Assembly: GCA_029563245.1 (NCBI GenBank)
Contig: JAKQSG010000098.1
Location: 1-30,976, forward strand
From: Candidatus Omnitrophota bacterium
GTDB lineage: Bacteria > Omnitrophota > Gorgyraeia > Gygaellales > Profunditerraquicolaceae
Direction of reading: 5' to 3'
DNA: 30,976 nucleotides
Part shown: positions 9,507-16,750 of the stretch, piece after piece
Numbering within the stretch: the first letter of the stretch is position 1
Layout of the letters: the number at the start of each line of letters is the position of its first letter
Program-made: the position numbers and the translations under genes
Notes under the pieces: generated by a model
What the model was told of the DNA's origin: nothing
Databases searched by the model: none
Seen by the model: only the letters and a program-made list of their open reading frames with translations

Positions 9507-10832
9507 TTAATCCGCTCCTTCTCCGTCATGCACAACTTCTTTTACGCCTTTACGGCTACGAACGATTACGCGCTTTAAAGTTACATATTTCTCGACTATG
9601 CTTTTATTATTCACGCAATCAAGCTGCTTGAAAAGGAAATCAAACTTTTTCTCAATCTCAGCTGCGATTTTATCGCGCAAATCCGCAGATAATCCCATAA
9701 TGTCTTTCTTAAAAGGCCCCAAAGCCTTTTTACGGGTCTTATAGAAGAATTGCTCGTCGGTCTCCCCTTCTTTACGTTCGGAAGCAGCATTGGTTTTTAA
9801 CCATTCATAAATTTTATTCTTTAACTCTAACGGAAAATGCACGCTGTCAAACATCATATTCTGGAAACCCGTAGCCAAATGAACCTCAAGGGTATCATTC
9901 TCCGGAAATTTATGAAACATATCCTCGGGCAAGGTAGAAGCGCCATGTTGCACTGCACCGCCTATCCCAAACTCTTTCTTTGCAATCCCGGAGATTGTCT
10001 TTAACGTATCGAAATCCAGCTTAACCTCGGCAATGCTCCCATCGGCCTTAACCACCCCGCCGTGAGAAGTACCGGTTTGTATAGATATCTTGCTTATACC
10101 GGCCAAACCCTTACGCAGCCTTTCATTATATCCTTCCATAAAAGCGCGCAGGTCTTCAGGCGTTGAATTGGTATGTCCTACCTCCCCGATCTCCCCGCCC
10201 ACAGAAACAGTAACGCCCTTAGGCTCAATCCTGCGGATAAATTGCGTTAACTTTGCACAGACCTCATAATTATCTTTCTGCTGTTTTTTTATCTCCTTCT
10301 TTGATAAATCTACCAGAGTCGAAGAATCAATATCGATATTATAAAACCCGCACGATACTGCATCCGCAATTAAATCCTGCAATGCCTGCAGCTCCTTATC
10401 CGGGGCCTCCTTAAATTTCTTGAGGTTAACCTGCGTATGATCGGCCTGGATAAATACTGCACCGTTCCAACCCTCCCTTATAGCTGCAGCTAGAATAACG
10501 CCCGTAAACTCTGCCGGAGGCTGGGAGGTATAACCCATCTCGGATTTTGCAATCTCAAAAATAAATGCGCCGCTATCATTCTTTAAGGCAGTACGGAAAA
10601 TGGCTCGGGCTAAATCATAAGACATGCTTCTTAAATTAATCGCCGGAACCGTAAAACCACGAATCTCTCCTCTGCCCGCTGCCATATAAAGCTCATGGAT
10701 GCTGGATGGATAAATTCCTTTTTTATAAGCAATCCCCAGAATTTTCTTAGATAATTCCTTTTTAACTGAAGTATCATCAGTAAGTATTAATTCCATAACA
10801 ATTTTATCGATACTTAAAGTCTTTCTGCCCAT
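9507..10832 (-). CDS. fba: Class II fructose-bisphosphate aldolase-like protein (long, divergent form)
   Basis: Expected to cleave or form fructose 1,6-bisphosphate using a divalent metal. The 441 residues exceed the usual ~290-360. Class II elements: the FTVPAINLR N-terminal strand (60-68), QADHTQ with Asp131 and His132 (catalytic/metal), GGEIGEVGHTN with Glu214/Glu217, TGTSHGGV with His257, and VQHGAST with His296. The usual late NVDTD-type substrate strand instead reads EVHLATGFQNMMFDS (316-330), followed by a lysine-rich C-terminal extension of about 100 residues. Substrate specificity is therefore less certain than the fold. It directly follows pfkA, a strong glycolytic pairing. AAAGGAG lies rather far (12 bases) upstream of the ATG. 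Confidence 0.82.
   Translation of the reverse strand: MGRKTLSIDKIVMELILTDDTSVKKELSKKILGIAYKKGIYPSSIHELYMAAGRGEIRGFTVPAINLRSMSYDLARAIFRTALKNDSGAFIFEIAKSEMGYTSQPPAEFTGVILAAAIREGWNGAVFIQADHTQVNLKKFKEAPDKELQALQDLIADAVSCGFYNIDIDSSTLVDLSKKEIKKQQKDNYEVCAKLTQFIRRIEPKGVTVSVGGEIGEVGHTNSTPEDLRAFMEGYNERLRKGLAGISKISIQTGTSHGGVVKADGSIAEVKLDFDTLKTISGIAKKEFGIGGAVQHGASTLPEDMFHKFPENDTLEVHLATGFQNMMFDSVHFPLELKNKIYEWLKTNAASERKEGETDEQFFYKTRKKALGPFKKDIMGLSADLRDKIAAEIEKKFDFLFKQLDCVNNKSIVEKYVTLKRVIVRSRKGVKEVVHDGEGAD
9515..9520 (-). promoter_or_regulatory. Shine-Dalgarno that fixes the ilvD start
   Basis: AAGGAG on the minus strand, 9 bases before the ATG at 9505. It supports this start over the ATGs at 9535 and 9529, which lie inside fba and lack an equally placed site. 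Confidence 0.75.
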
Positions 10833-10863
10833 CTTATTTACCTGCTCCTTTCATAATCAACCC

Positions 10864-11823
10864 TTAGGTAAGGGTTTTAATAAGATTATACCAATATTCG
10901 GCCTTTATTTCCTTCTTTTTTATAGCGGCGGAAAAATCTACCTCGCTTATCTTGCCGCAACTTAAACCTACAGCTATATTCTTCTTTCCCTGCAGTAATG
11001 AATCTACTGCTGCCTCCCCTAAGCGCAAGGCCAGATCCCTGCTGAAGGCGGTTGGCCTGCCCCCTCTTTGAACATGGCCTAAGACAACGGCACGAGTTTC
11101 AAGCGAGGTAAACTCCGTTATTTTATTTGCTATATCCACTGCGCTCCCTGCCCCTTCTGCTACTACCACAATCCAGCTTAATTTACCGCGTATATTCCCC
11201 TGGACAATATCATTGCACATTCTCTCCCAATCAGGCTTTAATTCAGGAATAAGCACATCCTCGCACCCGCCTGCCAGGGCAACTGAAAGGGCAATAAAAC
11301 CACAGTCCCTTCCCATTACCTCAATAACAAAAATCCTCTCCATACTAGTTGCGGTATCGCGGATATTATCTATTGCCGATAATGCGGTATTAATAGCAGT
11401 ATCTGAACCTATAGTGAAATCTATGCCGTTTATATCATTATCTATCGATGCGGGAATACCCACGCACGCTACCTTATAGGCCTCTCCAAAATGATATGCG
11501 GCAGTAAAGCTACCATTGCCTCCGATAACCACCAACCCGTCTATGGAGTTTTTCTTTATAGTATTGAATGCCCGATCCTGATACTCTTTCTTTGCGAATT
11601 CAGGACAACGCCCGGTCTTTAAGATTGTTCCCCCTAGGTTGATTATCCCGGATACCGAGTGATGATCAAGCTCCCTTAGCTCTTCGTTAATCAATCCCCA
11701 CCATCCGCGCATCACCCCTATAACTTCTAAATTCTTGGCTATACCATAACGCACGACAGAGCGGATAGCCGGATTCATCCCCGGGGCATCTCCTCCCGTA
11801 GTTAATACCGCTATCTTCTTCAT
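10864..11823 (-). CDS. pfkA: 6-phosphofructokinase, probably ATP-dependent
   Basis: Phosphorylates fructose 6-phosphate in glycolysis. The 319 residues are the standard bacterial length. N-terminal TTGGDAPGMN at 8-17 binds phosphate; GRCPEF (71-76), IDNDI with catalytic Asp128, and VIEVMGRDCGFIAL and LGHVQRGGRPTAFSRDLA form the sugar and effector sites. The phosphoryl-donor loop reads GGNGSF (101-106). Gly104 is the ATP-type residue (PPi enzymes have Asp), but the preceding residue is Asn103 where E. coli has Asp103, and the next loop is PASIDND rather than PGTIDND. Donor use is therefore probably ATP but unproven. Its ATG overlaps the upstream MuiA-like gene as ATGA; fba follows. Confidence 0.9.
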   Translation of the reverse strand: MKKIAVLTTGGDAPGMNPAIRSVVRYGIAKNLEVIGVMRGWWGLINEELRELDHHSVSGIINLGGTILKTGRCPEFAKKEYQDRAFNTIKKNSIDGLVVIGGNGSFTAAYHFGEAYKVACVGIPASIDNDINGIDFTIGSDTAINTALSAIDNIRDTATSMERIFVIEVMGRDCGFIALSVALAGGCEDVLIPELKPDWERMCNDIVQGNIRGKLSWIVVVAEGAGSAVDIANKITEFTSLETRAVVLGHVQRGGRPTAFSRDLALRLGEAAVDSLLQGKKNIAVGLSCGKISEVDFSAAIKKKEIKAEYWYNLIKTLT

Positions 11824-13508
11824 AGCCCCTCTACTTCCATATCTCGCGGATGCTCAATAATATAATTATAAAATATTTCCTTCTTTTCTTTAGGCTTAAG
11901 CTCGAATTCCCATACCCAGATACCCTTCTTATCCTTGTAGTCTTTTAAAGATGGTTCAGGGCTTACCTTCTCAACCTTAACCTTGATCCTATCATCTGCG
12001 GATACAGGGATAGCCTCGAAAATCTTGGCCTTTATATCCTTAGATTTATAATTTTCAACGGTAACCTTATACCTGTATATAGTCTTCTTGATGGTTGCGG
12101 GGATACCGGCAAAGAGGGTCTCATCAACTTTCTTTTCCAACAACTCCCTTTTCACCTTCACGTTTTCATCTACCCCCAGATAAAGATCGAACTCTTCATT
12201 TGGCGCAATATTCTTTACCTGTGAAACCCCTACAAAATCTCCGTCAAGAAAAACATTTACTCTCCCCCCTAGGAGTTGCAAATCTTTAGCATTAACCACC
12301 CTGCTGCCGAGATAGGCAAAAGTAGAAAGCCTGGGATATGCGGAATAAATAAATGACGAGGATAAAACCTGGCTTGAGACCGGAAGCTTATACTCTTCGC
12401 CTCCCGATTTTACAGATGCAAGCCGCTGTATCCTGTAAACCAGAGAGATCCCTTTATCTTCCTGAAGGGCATAATCATGTTCCGCCGGGATAACGGCAGC
12501 CTCCTCGAGAAAATAAGGATCTACCTGCTGCGTAGCTGCGGATAGATTTCTTTCTAGGTCCATCTGTTTGCTGAGCACCATGCTGCCGCCAAAACCTGCC
12601 GGCTTCCTTGGCTGATATGGCCTTAAAAACCACGGCTCAATCTCCGGCAAGACTCCTGAAACATTCACCTTTGCCGTAGATAGGGAGATCCGAACATCCT
12701 GCCAATCTTCCCCGGTATTCTGCTTAACAGAGGCGAAAGAGACAAACTCCGTCTCCTTTTTGTCGAAATTGACCCTTGCATCATACAAAGGATACCAGTA
12801 TGCGCCGCCAACCCTATAAGATATATCAATATTTAAACTACCTGCCCTTAAAACATCTAGCTCCACAATAATAGAACGTTTCATCTTCTGTGTTGGAGCG
12901 GATATCTCAGCAAGCTGCCTGTGCAATACTTCAATCTGCTTCCTTAAATCACGTATGTTTAATTCAGAATCTACTACCTGGGAATAATTATCCTTTAACC
13001 TGGAATCAAGAAAAGTCAGCATATCGCTTAAATCTTTTATCGCCGGCATCTTTGTAGCCAGATCCTTAGGCAGCTGCTCCTTAGAAAAGAAACGTATCGA
13101 ATCAAGAAAAGATTTCTCATCAACTAGCCTTTTTTTTGCATCATTGAACTTGCGGACTTCATCCTCAAGCTTGAGAATCTGTTCCTGTATCGCCTTTACT
13201 TTATCGACTGGTTGTTCTTTTAAAAATTCCTTTTTTATATAGGCTCCCAGAATCTTAACGCCAGCGCTACCCTCCCCAGATACACGAAGTGAATTTTCGT
13301 CGATTTCAGGTATCAAATCCGCAAAGATCACCCTGTTTTCCCCTTGAGGCAATTTGACCTGTGCAACCCTTTTGATAAGGGCATCCCCGGAATAAATAGT
13401 TACGGCTGAAATCTTCGAATCAGCCTGGATATCCTGGGCATAAACAAAAAAAGGTAAGACTAAAGAAAAAACTGCCGCAATGAATAATTTCCCTTTAATC
13501 CCGGGCAT
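11820..13508 (-). CDS. Secreted MuiA-family protein (DUF4140/DUF4139)
   Basis: An exported protein of the mucoidy-inhibitor A-like family with no established biochemical role. The 562 residues begin with a clear signal peptide (about 1-24, ending VYA before QDIQAD) and no lipobox Cys. An N-terminal DUF4140-like beta domain follows (SKISAVTIYSGDALIKR onward), then a heptad-rich coiled coil (roughly 80-125 and 170-205). A long DUF4139 beta region has the family run SYRVGGAYWYPLYDARV and later EDWQDVRISLSTA, and ends in WEFELKPKEKKEIFYNY. AAAGGAGGC gives a strong start. The gene is wedged between ahcY and pfkA and overlaps pfkA by ATGA, an odd place for an envelope protein. Confidence 0.85.
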   Translation of the reverse strand: MPGIKGKLFIAAVFSLVLPFFVYAQDIQADSKISAVTIYSGDALIKRVAQVKLPQGENRVIFADLIPEIDENSLRVSGEGSAGVKILGAYIKKEFLKEQPVDKVKAIQEQILKLEDEVRKFNDAKKRLVDEKSFLDSIRFFSKEQLPKDLATKMPAIKDLSDMLTFLDSRLKDNYSQVVDSELNIRDLRKQIEVLHRQLAEISAPTQKMKRSIIVELDVLRAGSLNIDISYRVGGAYWYPLYDARVNFDKKETEFVSFASVKQNTGEDWQDVRISLSTAKVNVSGVLPEIEPWFLRPYQPRKPAGFGGSMVLSKQMDLERNLSAATQQVDPYFLEEAAVIPAEHDYALQEDKGISLVYRIQRLASVKSGGEEYKLPVSSQVLSSSFIYSAYPRLSTFAYLGSRVVNAKDLQLLGGRVNVFLDGDFVGVSQVKNIAPNEEFDLYLGVDENVKVKRELLEKKVDETLFAGIPATIKKTIYRYKVTVENYKSKDIKAKIFEAIPVSADDRIKVKVEKVSPEPSLKDYKDKKGIWVWEFELKPKEKKEIFYNYIIEHPRDMEVEGL

Positions 13509-13552
13509 AATGCCTCCTTTGCAATATTGTTATTATCTTAAAATGTTATTTC

Positions 13553-14809
13553 TCAGGTACCCATCTCCCAGCTTGCCAGATACTTCTTTTGCTGCGGGGT
13601 CAATACATCTATTTTAACCCCTAAAGATTTTAATTTCAAGCGGGCAATATTCTTATCGATTTTTTCAGGGACACTATAAACCTGCTTCTTTAGTTTTTTA
13701 TAATTATTAGCCATGTATTCGGCTGAAAGCGCCTGGTTTGCAAAAGACATATCCATTACCGATGCCGGATGCCCCTCTGCCGCGGCTAAATTAATAAGCC
13801 TGCCCTCACCCAAAAGGTATATCCTGCGGCCGTCTTTTAAGGTATGTTCTTCTACAAAATCACGGATGACCTTTTTAGACTTAGAGAGCAATTTCAATCC
13901 GTCAATATCCAGCTCAACATTAAAATGCCCTGAGTTAGAGACTATTGCTCCGTCTTTCATCGCCTTAAAATGCTCTCTGCGTATAACATTAATATCCCCG
14001 GTGACGGTTACAAATATATCGCCGATTCTCGAAGCCTGCATTATCGGCATAACTTCAAAGCCATCCATTACTGCCTCTAAGGCGCGCAGAGGATCTATCT
14101 CTATGACTATTACCTTAGCGCCCATTCCCTTGGCGCGCATAGCCACACCCTTACCGCACCAGCCATATCCGGCAACCACAAAATTACTTCCAGCAATAAG
14201 CTTGTTGGTAGCGCGAATAATACCGTCAATGGTAGACTGGCCGGTTCCGTAACGGTTATCAAATAAATGCTTAGTTAAGGCATCGTTTACCGCAATAATC
14301 GGATAACGAAGTTTATTCTCACTGGCAAGGGCCTTTAATCTGATTACGCCGGTAGTAGTTTCTTCAGTCCCTCCAATAATATTCTTATGCAAATAAGCGG
14401 GGCGCTGATGTATTGTGCTGACCAGGTCAGCCCCATCATCCATAGTAATATCCGGTTTTACCTCCAGCGCGGATTTAATATGGCTATAATAAGTCTTGGT
14501 ATCTTCTCCCTTAATAGAGAATACTGAAACCTTAAGGTTTTTAACCAGAGACGCGGCAACATCATCCTGGGTTGAAAGAGGATTAGAGGCGCAGATAAAG
14601 ACTTCGGCTCCCCCCGCCTTAAGGACTTCGGCTAAGACACCCGTCTCGGTTGTTACATGTAAACAAGCAGCTATCTTTAAACCCTTTAACGGCTTTTCCT
14701 TCAGAAACCTTTGCTTTATGAGTCTTAAAACAGGCATATTGTTGCTTGCCCATTCAATCCTTAATGCCCCCCGGACGGCCAACTTAATATCCTTAACATC
14801 ATATTTCAT
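13553..14809 (-). CDS. ahcY: Adenosylhomocysteinase (S-adenosylhomocysteine hydrolase)
   Basis: Splits S-adenosylhomocysteine to adenosine and homocysteine, removing the inhibitory product of methyl transfer. The 418 residues match the shorter prokaryotic form. Visible: CLHVTTETGVL (49-59), CASNPLSTQDDVAA (73-86), TMDDGADL (122-129), GGTEETTTGV (146-155), VNDALTKHLFDNRYGTGQS near 174-192, the NAD-binding motif GYGWCGKG at 214-221, and GRLINLAAAEGHPASVMDMS near the C-terminus. NAD stays bound through the catalytic cycle in this family. It has an AAGGAGAG ribosome site and begins 12 bases after metK, so the SAM-making and SAH-clearing steps are co-expressed. Confidence 0.97.
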   Translation of the reverse strand: MKYDVKDIKLAVRGALRIEWASNNMPVLRLIKQRFLKEKPLKGLKIAACLHVTTETGVLAEVLKAGGAEVFICASNPLSTQDDVAASLVKNLKVSVFSIKGEDTKTYYSHIKSALEVKPDITMDDGADLVSTIHQRPAYLHKNIIGGTEETTTGVIRLKALASENKLRYPIIAVNDALTKHLFDNRYGTGQSTIDGIIRATNKLIAGSNFVVAGYGWCGKGVAMRAKGMGAKVIVIEIDPLRALEAVMDGFEVMPIMQASRIGDIFVTVTGDINVIRREHFKAMKDGAIVSNSGHFNVELDIDGLKLLSKSKKVIRDFVEEHTLKDGRRIYLLGEGRLINLAAAEGHPASVMDMSFANQALSAEYMANNYKKLKKQVYSVPEKIDKNIARLKLKSLGVKIDVLTPQQKKYLASWEMGT

Positions 14810-14821
14810 TATCTCTCCTTT

Positions 14822-15991
14822 TTATAATCTACCCGCCTGCATTTTAAGGGCGGAAGCCTTATCTGTTTTCTCCCATCTAAAACCATCCCTACCAAAGTGA
14901 CCATAACAGGCAGTCTTCTTATAGATAGGCGTAAGCAATCTTAAAGAAGAGATTATCCCCTTAGGGGTAAGCTCGAAGTTTTGACGGATTAACTTCACTA
15001 ATTTAACATCGGGAATTTTTCCTGTGCCGTAGGTATCTACAAAAATAGAAAGCGGGTTTGCATAACCAATGACATAAGAGAGCTGGACCATAAACTTATC
15101 GGCTAAACCGGCAGCCACAATATTCTTGGCAATATACCTGCACATATACGCTGCAGAACGGTCAACCTTAGTAGGATCCTTACCCGAAAATGCCCCTCCG
15201 CCATGGGCAATACTTCCGCCGTAAGTATCAACTACAATCTTCCTTCCGGTCATCCCCGTATCCGACTGAGGCCCACCCACTACAAACTTACCTGTTTGAT
15301 TCACAAAATACTTAGTCTTCTTATCTGAAAAACCCTTTAAAACAGGGCCAGCGATAACCTTAATCATCTCAGAGCGCGCCTTAGAAGTAATATTCTTGCC
15401 GGAGGCATCCAATATATCATCGGTATGCTGGCAGGCGATAACAACAGAATCAACACGCTTAGGTTCTCCATCTTCATATTCAACCGTAACCTGGGACTTA
15501 CAATCAGGCCCTAGATACTTCAGAATATTAGCCCTGCGCACATCTGCCATTCGCTTAACCAGTCTATGCGCTAAAGTTATAGGTAGAGGCATTAGCTCCT
15601 TTGTTTCGTTACAGGCATATCCGAACATAATACCCTGGTCCCCTGCGCCTCCGGTGTTAACTCCCTGGGCAATATCCGGAGATTGGGCATTAATAGTATT
15701 CACAATGGCGCAGGTATTATAATCAAAACCATACTTAGGATGCGTATAGCCGATATCCTTTACAACTTCCCTGGCTAGCTTCTGGATATCTATATAGGCA
15801 TTAGTGGTAATCTCTCCGCCCACTATCAAAAGACCCATAGTTACATAGGTCTCACAGGCAACCCTGCTCCTTTGCGCATCCTTATCCGAAGATAATACTT
15901 TATCTAATACCGCATCAGATATCTGATCGCATAACTTATCCGGATGCCCTTCTCCAACCGACTCTGACGTAAAAAAATACCTGTTCGACAT
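14822..15991 (-). CDS. metK: S-adenosylmethionine synthetase
   Basis: Makes S-adenosylmethionine from methionine and ATP. The 389 residues are the standard bacterial length. Signatures: TSESVGEGHPDKLCDQISDA with His16, GAGDQGIMFGYA, and the phosphate-binding GGGAFSGKDPTKVDRSAAY. The C-terminus reads FGRDGFRWEKTDKA. An AAGGAGAGAAG ribosome site directly precedes the ATG. The 21-base upstream gap is far too short for a SAM riboswitch. Together with ahcY it forms a methyl-cycle pair. Confidence 0.98.
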   Translation of the reverse strand: MSNRYFFTSESVGEGHPDKLCDQISDAVLDKVLSSDKDAQRSRVACETYVTMGLLIVGGEITTNAYIDIQKLAREVVKDIGYTHPKYGFDYNTCAIVNTINAQSPDIAQGVNTGGAGDQGIMFGYACNETKELMPLPITLAHRLVKRMADVRRANILKYLGPDCKSQVTVEYEDGEPKRVDSVVIACQHTDDILDASGKNITSKARSEMIKVIAGPVLKGFSDKKTKYFVNQTGKFVVGGPQSDTGMTGRKIVVDTYGGSIAHGGGAFSGKDPTKVDRSAAYMCRYIAKNIVAAGLADKFMVQLSYVIGYANPLSIFVDTYGTGKIPDVKLVKLIRQNFELTPKGIISSLRLLTPIYKKTACYGHFGRDGFRWEKTDKASALKMQAGRL

Positions 15992-16012
15992 CTTCTCTCC
16001 TTTTTTATATTC

Positions 16013-16750
16013 TTATTTAAAATCCTTATTTGCTGCAGCCAAATACTTGTGGTCGCCTATATCAAACCAAGAACCCTTAAAGACAAAACAAAATATATCC
16101 GCCTTCTTTTTAAGCCAGTCTACATATTTGCCCGTAGCATCGACTTTATTCTTGTTAAGTTTCATATAATTACCGATTAATGAAAGCTGTTCCACCGGAA
16201 TATAATATAAACACATCGCCACTAAAGAAGAATTGGGCCTCTTGGGCTTTTCTTTAAATTCAACAACCCGATGATCCCTGCCAACCTTAAGCACGCCGTA
16301 TTTGCTTGCATCATTTTTGTTCTTCAACCTATAGGCGCCGATTGTCGTATTAGGTTTATTTTTAAGCGCGAAGTTGATAAATTCGTTAAGGTTGCCGCTG
16401 AATAAATTATCCCCTCCGATAACCAAAAGGTCATCTTTTATACGCCTGTTTCTTAAAACAAAATTTATATCTCCGATTGCCCCCAGGCGGTCTTCATTGC
16501 TTTTGGTCCGGTCATCAACTAAGGTTATCTTCTTTCGCCCTTTAAACCTCAATTTCCATTGCCTGAACCTTCCGATAAACTTGCTATTAGTAACTACAAT
16601 TAACTCATCTATAATTTTAACAGAATTGAGATTATTAATTATATAATTAATAATCGGTTTATTCTTAACCTCCAACAATGGCTTAGGGTATTCCCTTGTC
16701 AAGGGATAAAGCCTTGTAGCATAACCTGCGGCTAGAATTAACGCTTTTAT
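16013..16750 (-). CDS. Sugar-phosphate nucleotidyltransferase-like protein with probable AUA start
   Basis: Member of the NTP_transferase (RfbA/GlmU-N) fold, which activates sugar phosphates as NDP-sugars; the substrate is unknown. The nucleotide-binding N-terminus IKALILAAGYATRLYPLT is readable only upstream of the first conventional start (TTG at 16702). The frame then continues with REYPKPLLEV, IGGDNLF, GAYRLKN and the closing GSWFDIGDHKYLAA. No ATG, GTG or TTG lies upstream before the conserved motif. ATA at 16750-16748 has AAGGAG 8 bases before it and overlaps the ptsI stop as ATAA, mimicking the ATGA junctions of neighbouring genes. I therefore annotate 245 residues with an AUA start. 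An assembly error (G to A) or a silenced gene are alternatives. Confidence 0.8.
   Translation of the reverse strand: MKALILAAGYATRLYPLTREYPKPLLEVKNKPIINYIINNLNSVKIIDELIVVTNSKFIGRFRQWKLRFKGRKKITLVDDRTKSNEDRLGAIGDINFVLRNRRIKDDLLVIGGDNLFSGNLNEFINFALKNKPNTTIGAYRLKNKNDASKYGVLKVGRDHRVVEFKEKPKRPNSSLVAMCLYYIPVEQLSLIGNYMKLNKNKVDATGKYVDWLKKKADIFCFVFKGSWFDIGDHKYLAAANKDFK

Noticed and set aside
9506..9535. Earlier ilvD start at 9535
   Set aside because: It lies inside fba, the extra residues are not conserved in the family as I know it, and the AAGGAG site fits the ATG at 9505.
10833..10863. Branched-chain leader peptide or attenuator for the ilv genes
   Set aside because: Neither the gap before fba nor the fba-ilvD junction contains a Leu/Ile/Val-rich small frame or a terminator hairpin.
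15992..16012. SAM riboswitch before metK
   Set aside because: The gap is 21 bases and metK sits inside an array; there is no room for an aptamer.
16013..16702. TTG at 16702 as the start of the nucleotidyltransferase
   Set aside because: It would remove the conserved nucleotide-binding N-terminus, which is intact in frame upstream, and it lacks a nearby Shine-Dalgarno.
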